A stretch of 21,008 nt of DNA from Heterostelium multicystogenum (Eukaryota; Evosea; Eumycetozoa; Acytosteliales; Acytosteliaceae). Made by a program: the position numbers and the translations under genes. Positions 19,062 to 21,008 of this stretch are shown piece by piece. The stretch's first letter is position 1; the number at the start of each line of letters is the position of its first letter. Under the pieces are notes generated by a model. It was not told the origin of the DNA and searched no databases. It saw nothing but the letters and a program-made list of their open reading frames with translations. The stretch covers positions 1 to 21,008 of the forward strand of contig RCNN01000274.1 of assembly GCA_003667245.1 (NCBI GenBank). Direction: 5' to 3'.

Positions 19062-19415
19062 TCAGGTACGGCGCACTGCAATGACACTGATCTCGACCAG
19101 CACGTCCGGTCGTGCCAACTGCGCCTGCAACGTGGTACGCGTCGGTGCCTGCCCCGGCGATAGCCAGGCGGACCAGACTTCATTCATCGGCGCAAAACCC
19201 TCCTGGATATTGTTCAGGTAGATGGTCGCATTCAGCAGATGATCCTTGTCGCTGCCGGCCTCGGCCAGCAGCGCATCAATCCTGGCCAGCACCTCTTCGG
19301 TCTGGGTCTTTACATCACGGCCTTCGCCCGGCACCTGGCCGGACAGGAACACCAAATCCTGAAAAACCACGGCGCCAGACAAGCGGCTGTTGCTGTTGAT
19401 TCGGGTGATGGTCAT
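19062..19415 (-). CDS. dguB: RidA family enamine/imine deaminase (DguB-like)
   Basis: The 117-residue product has the RidA core: GAVVFQDLVFLSGQVPGEGR, then TEEVLARIDALLAEAGSDK, and the active-site arginine region TRTTLQAQLARPDVLVEI. RidA proteins hydrolyse reactive imines or enamines to the keto acid plus ammonia, which fits a partner of the FAD dehydrogenase encoded just upstream, whose immediate product is an imino acid. ATG 19415-19413 is preceded by TGAGGA, so its ribosome site overlaps the stop codon of the dehydrogenase gene (10 bases apart). This suggests translational coupling. An upstream in-frame ATG that would add 22 residues was rejected. The frame is intact, unlike those of both flanking genes. 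Confidence 0.9.
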   Translation of the reverse strand: MTITRINSNSRLSGAVVFQDLVFLSGQVPGEGRDVKTQTEEVLARIDALLAEAGSDKDHLLNATIYLNNIQEGFAPMNEVWSAWLSPGQAPTRTTLQAQLARPDVLVEISVIAVRRT

Positions 19416-19425
19416 CGAAATATCC

Positions 19426-20668
19426 TCAAGCGGCACGGGGCGCGAAGCCCTGCATATCAATGGAAGTGGTGTGCCGGCCAATCAACTCGGCCAGTACCTG
19501 GCCGCTGCCGCAAGCCAGGGTAAACCCGAGGGCGCCGTGGCCGAGGTTAAGCCACAGGTTGCTGTAGGCGCTGGCACCAATCAACGGCACGCCGGTCGGC
19601 GTGGCCGGGCGCATACCGGCCCATTCGACCGCGTGCTGGTAGTCACCGGCCAGCGGGAACGTCTCAAGTGCCTGGCGCTTAATCAGCGCCAGGCGCTTGG
19701 GTTCCAGGCGGGTGTCGAAGCCGACAATATCCACCATCGCCGCCACCCGCAGTTGCTCACCGATGCGCGCGTAGACGATCTTGCGGTCGTAATCGGTGAT
19801 GCTGATGTTCGGCGCCTGATGCTGCGCGCCAATCGGCACGCTCAGGCTGTAACCCTTGAGGGGATACAGCGGCAGCGACATACCCGGCAAGGCCAGCTCG
19901 GGGCTGCGGTGCCCGGCGGCCAGCACCAGGTGCTGCACCGGCAAGACTTCACTGCCCATTTCGATAGCCTGCACGGCGCCTGCGCGGTGACGAATCGCCG
20001 TCACCTTGCGCCCAAACAGGAACGTGCAGCGCCCCGACGCTTCAAGGCGCGCCGCCAGTTGTTGGCAGAACCCATGGCAGTCGCCGACCTCTTCATTGGG
20101 CGTATAGATGCCGCCGGCAAAACTGGCGCTGTCCAGGGTCGGTTCCAGCCGTGCGCAGTCCGCCGCCGAGAGCACTTGCTGTTGCAGCGGGTCGGTCACT
20201 TTATTCAAGGCGCGTTCATAGCTGTCGAGGCTGCGAAAGGTCACCAGCTTGCCGTTTGCGCCGCCAGTGGAAACCGCCCAGTTGGTCTTCTTCACGCCAG
20301 CGTTGCAGGGTGCCCTGGCTCAAGGACGCCAGGCGCAGCAGGTGGGCCGCATTGCGCTGGTTTCACACGAGCCACGGCAGGCGCCCAGGAACGAGGCCAT
20401 CCAGCGCCACTGCGCCGGGTCCATGCGCGGGCGCAGCTTCAGCGGCGAGTCACCGCGCAGCAGCCAGCCGATGGCTTGCAGCGGCACGCCCTGTCGGCCA
20501 GCGGTGCGACATAGCGGTAGGACAACTGCCCGCCGTTGGCGAAGCTGGTCTCGCTGCCCAGGGTTCCCGAGCTTCGACCACCGTCACCTGCATGCCGGCA
20601 CGCACCAGCGCGTAGGCACTCGCCAGGCCGATAACCCCGCCACCGATGATGCAAACCTGCTGAGCCAT
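19426..20668 (-). CDS. dguA: DadA-like FAD-dependent D-amino acid dehydrogenase (DguA-like), frameshifted as sequenced
   Basis: The product starts with the dinucleotide-binding fold CIIGGGVIGLASAYALVRAG followed by VTVVEAR. It then has the DadA block GSETSFANGGQLSYRYVAPL and ends with the FAD-binding GWAGMRPATPTGVPLIG-type region (EWAGMRPATPTGVPLIG) and NLGHGALGFTLACGSG. It would oxidise a D-amino acid at the inner membrane, passing electrons to the respiratory chain. Gene order with RidA and a binding protein matches dguABC of P. aeruginosa, where DguA acts on D-glutamate; the substrate is inferred. ATG 20668-20666 follows AAGGGA. Four indels break the frame: lost bases near 20567, 20490 and 20360, and an extra base in 20255-20257. 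Restored length is 414 residues. Confidence 0.87.
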
Positions 20669-20740
20669 GTGCGTCCCTTAACCGTGCGATGTCAGGCTTG
20701 AAGGTTAGAGCAGGTGACAGCGGCGGGACAATGAATAAAG

Positions 20741-20753
20741 ATGGGTCACCCAT
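20741..20753. promoter_or_regulatory. Perfect palindrome between dguA and the LysR gene (candidate operator)
   Basis: ATGGGTCACCCAT is a perfect 13-base inverted repeat in the 107-base divergent spacer. It lies 22 bases before the regulator's ATG and 72 bases before the dguA start. LysR-type regulators usually bind such dyads next to their own gene and control the divergent operon. The location fits; binding is inferred. Confidence 0.55.
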
Positions 20754-20775
20754 AAACAAAGGTTATGGACTGCCC

Positions 20776-21008
20776 ATGCGCTTGCGTCATATCGAAATCT
20801 TCCAGGCCATCCGCCAGACCGTTCCATCAGCGCCGCCGCCCAGTTGCTGCCATGTCTCGCAGCGGCGGTGAGCAAGGTGCTGCAGCACGCCGGAGTTGCA
20901 GTTGGGGTTCCCGCTGTTCCTGCGTATACGCGGCAAGCTGCAGCCAACCCCGGAAGCGCTGGCGCTGGAACGCGAAGTCGACAAGGTGACCGAAAGCCTG
21001 CAAGGCGT
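20776..21008 (+). CDS. dguR: LysR-type transcriptional regulator (DguR-like), N-terminal part, frameshifted and cut by window end
   Basis: ATG 20776 begins MRLRHIEIFQAIRQT, the first helix of a LysR winged-helix DNA-binding domain. Pieces in other frames supply the rest: SISAAAQLL, then VSKVLQHA, then LQLGFPLFLRIRGKLQPTPEALALEREVD. That is the full helix-turn-helix and wing of the family, to about residue 78. Four indels lie within about 75 bases: a lost base at 20821, an extra C at 20850/20851, a lost C near 20863 and an extra G at 20892/20893. It is divergent from the D-amino acid operon, the usual place for its regulator; dguR in P. aeruginosa has this position. The effector domain lies beyond the window. 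Confidence 0.82.

Noticed and set aside
19390..20514. A 374-codon plus-strand frame across the dehydrogenase gene
   Set aside because: The DadA-like protein on the minus strand is clear; the plus frame has no recognisable domain.

Overview
The window looks like a piece of chromosome from a Pseudomonas of the fluorescens group. The GC content is high, the gene content and neighbourhoods are typical of that genus (ahcY behind an SAH riboswitch, metF, an RhlE-type helicase, yceI-cybB, bioA, rsmE), and the intergenic spacers carry Pseudomonas REP/REPIN hairpins. These are core and metabolic genes. I see no phage, plasmid, insertion sequence, CRISPR array, tRNA or rRNA.

Left part (1-7400): the 3' end of ligB, a small DUF1090 gene, a lipoprotein cytochrome c' gene convergent with it, mltA, a REPIN, a leftward pair encoding an EamA transporter and a MAPEG protein, a 454-base spacer with a second hairpin type, a CPA1 Na+/H+ antiporter, a convergent formate/nitrite-transporter family gene and a YciA-like acyl-CoA thioesterase gene.

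Middle part (7400-14300): a methyl-cycle block, with promoter, SAH riboswitch and ahcY, then a REPIN and metF with its terminator. AhcY clears S-adenosylhomocysteine and MetF supplies methyl groups for homocysteine remethylation. Next come a glycosyltransferase-like gene, a periplasmic solute-binding protein gene and the rhlE RNA helicase gene with a long leader. A bidirectional terminator separates rhlE from the leftward cybB-yceI pair.

Right part (14300-21008): cybB-yceI, bioA (biotin synthesis), rsmE (16S rRNA methylation), a REPIN, and a leftward three-gene unit encoding a DadA-like FAD D-amino acid dehydrogenase, a RidA deaminase and a periplasmic amino-acid-binding protein. A divergent LysR-type regulator gene runs off the right end. 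This layout matches the dguRABC locus for D-glutamate/D-glutamine use described in P. aeruginosa, and a perfect 13-base palindrome lies between the divergent genes.

The most unusual property is technical. About 23 single-base insertions or deletions break otherwise intact conserved genes, 20 of them in the right half and four within about 75 bases at the right end. Coding signal continues across every break in another frame and no other decay is visible, so these are most likely sequence errors. Affected genes are therefore given here with their full extents. I did not find a convincing undescribed system. The best biological leads are the riboswitch expression platform, the dgu operator candidate and the REP half-element duplications.
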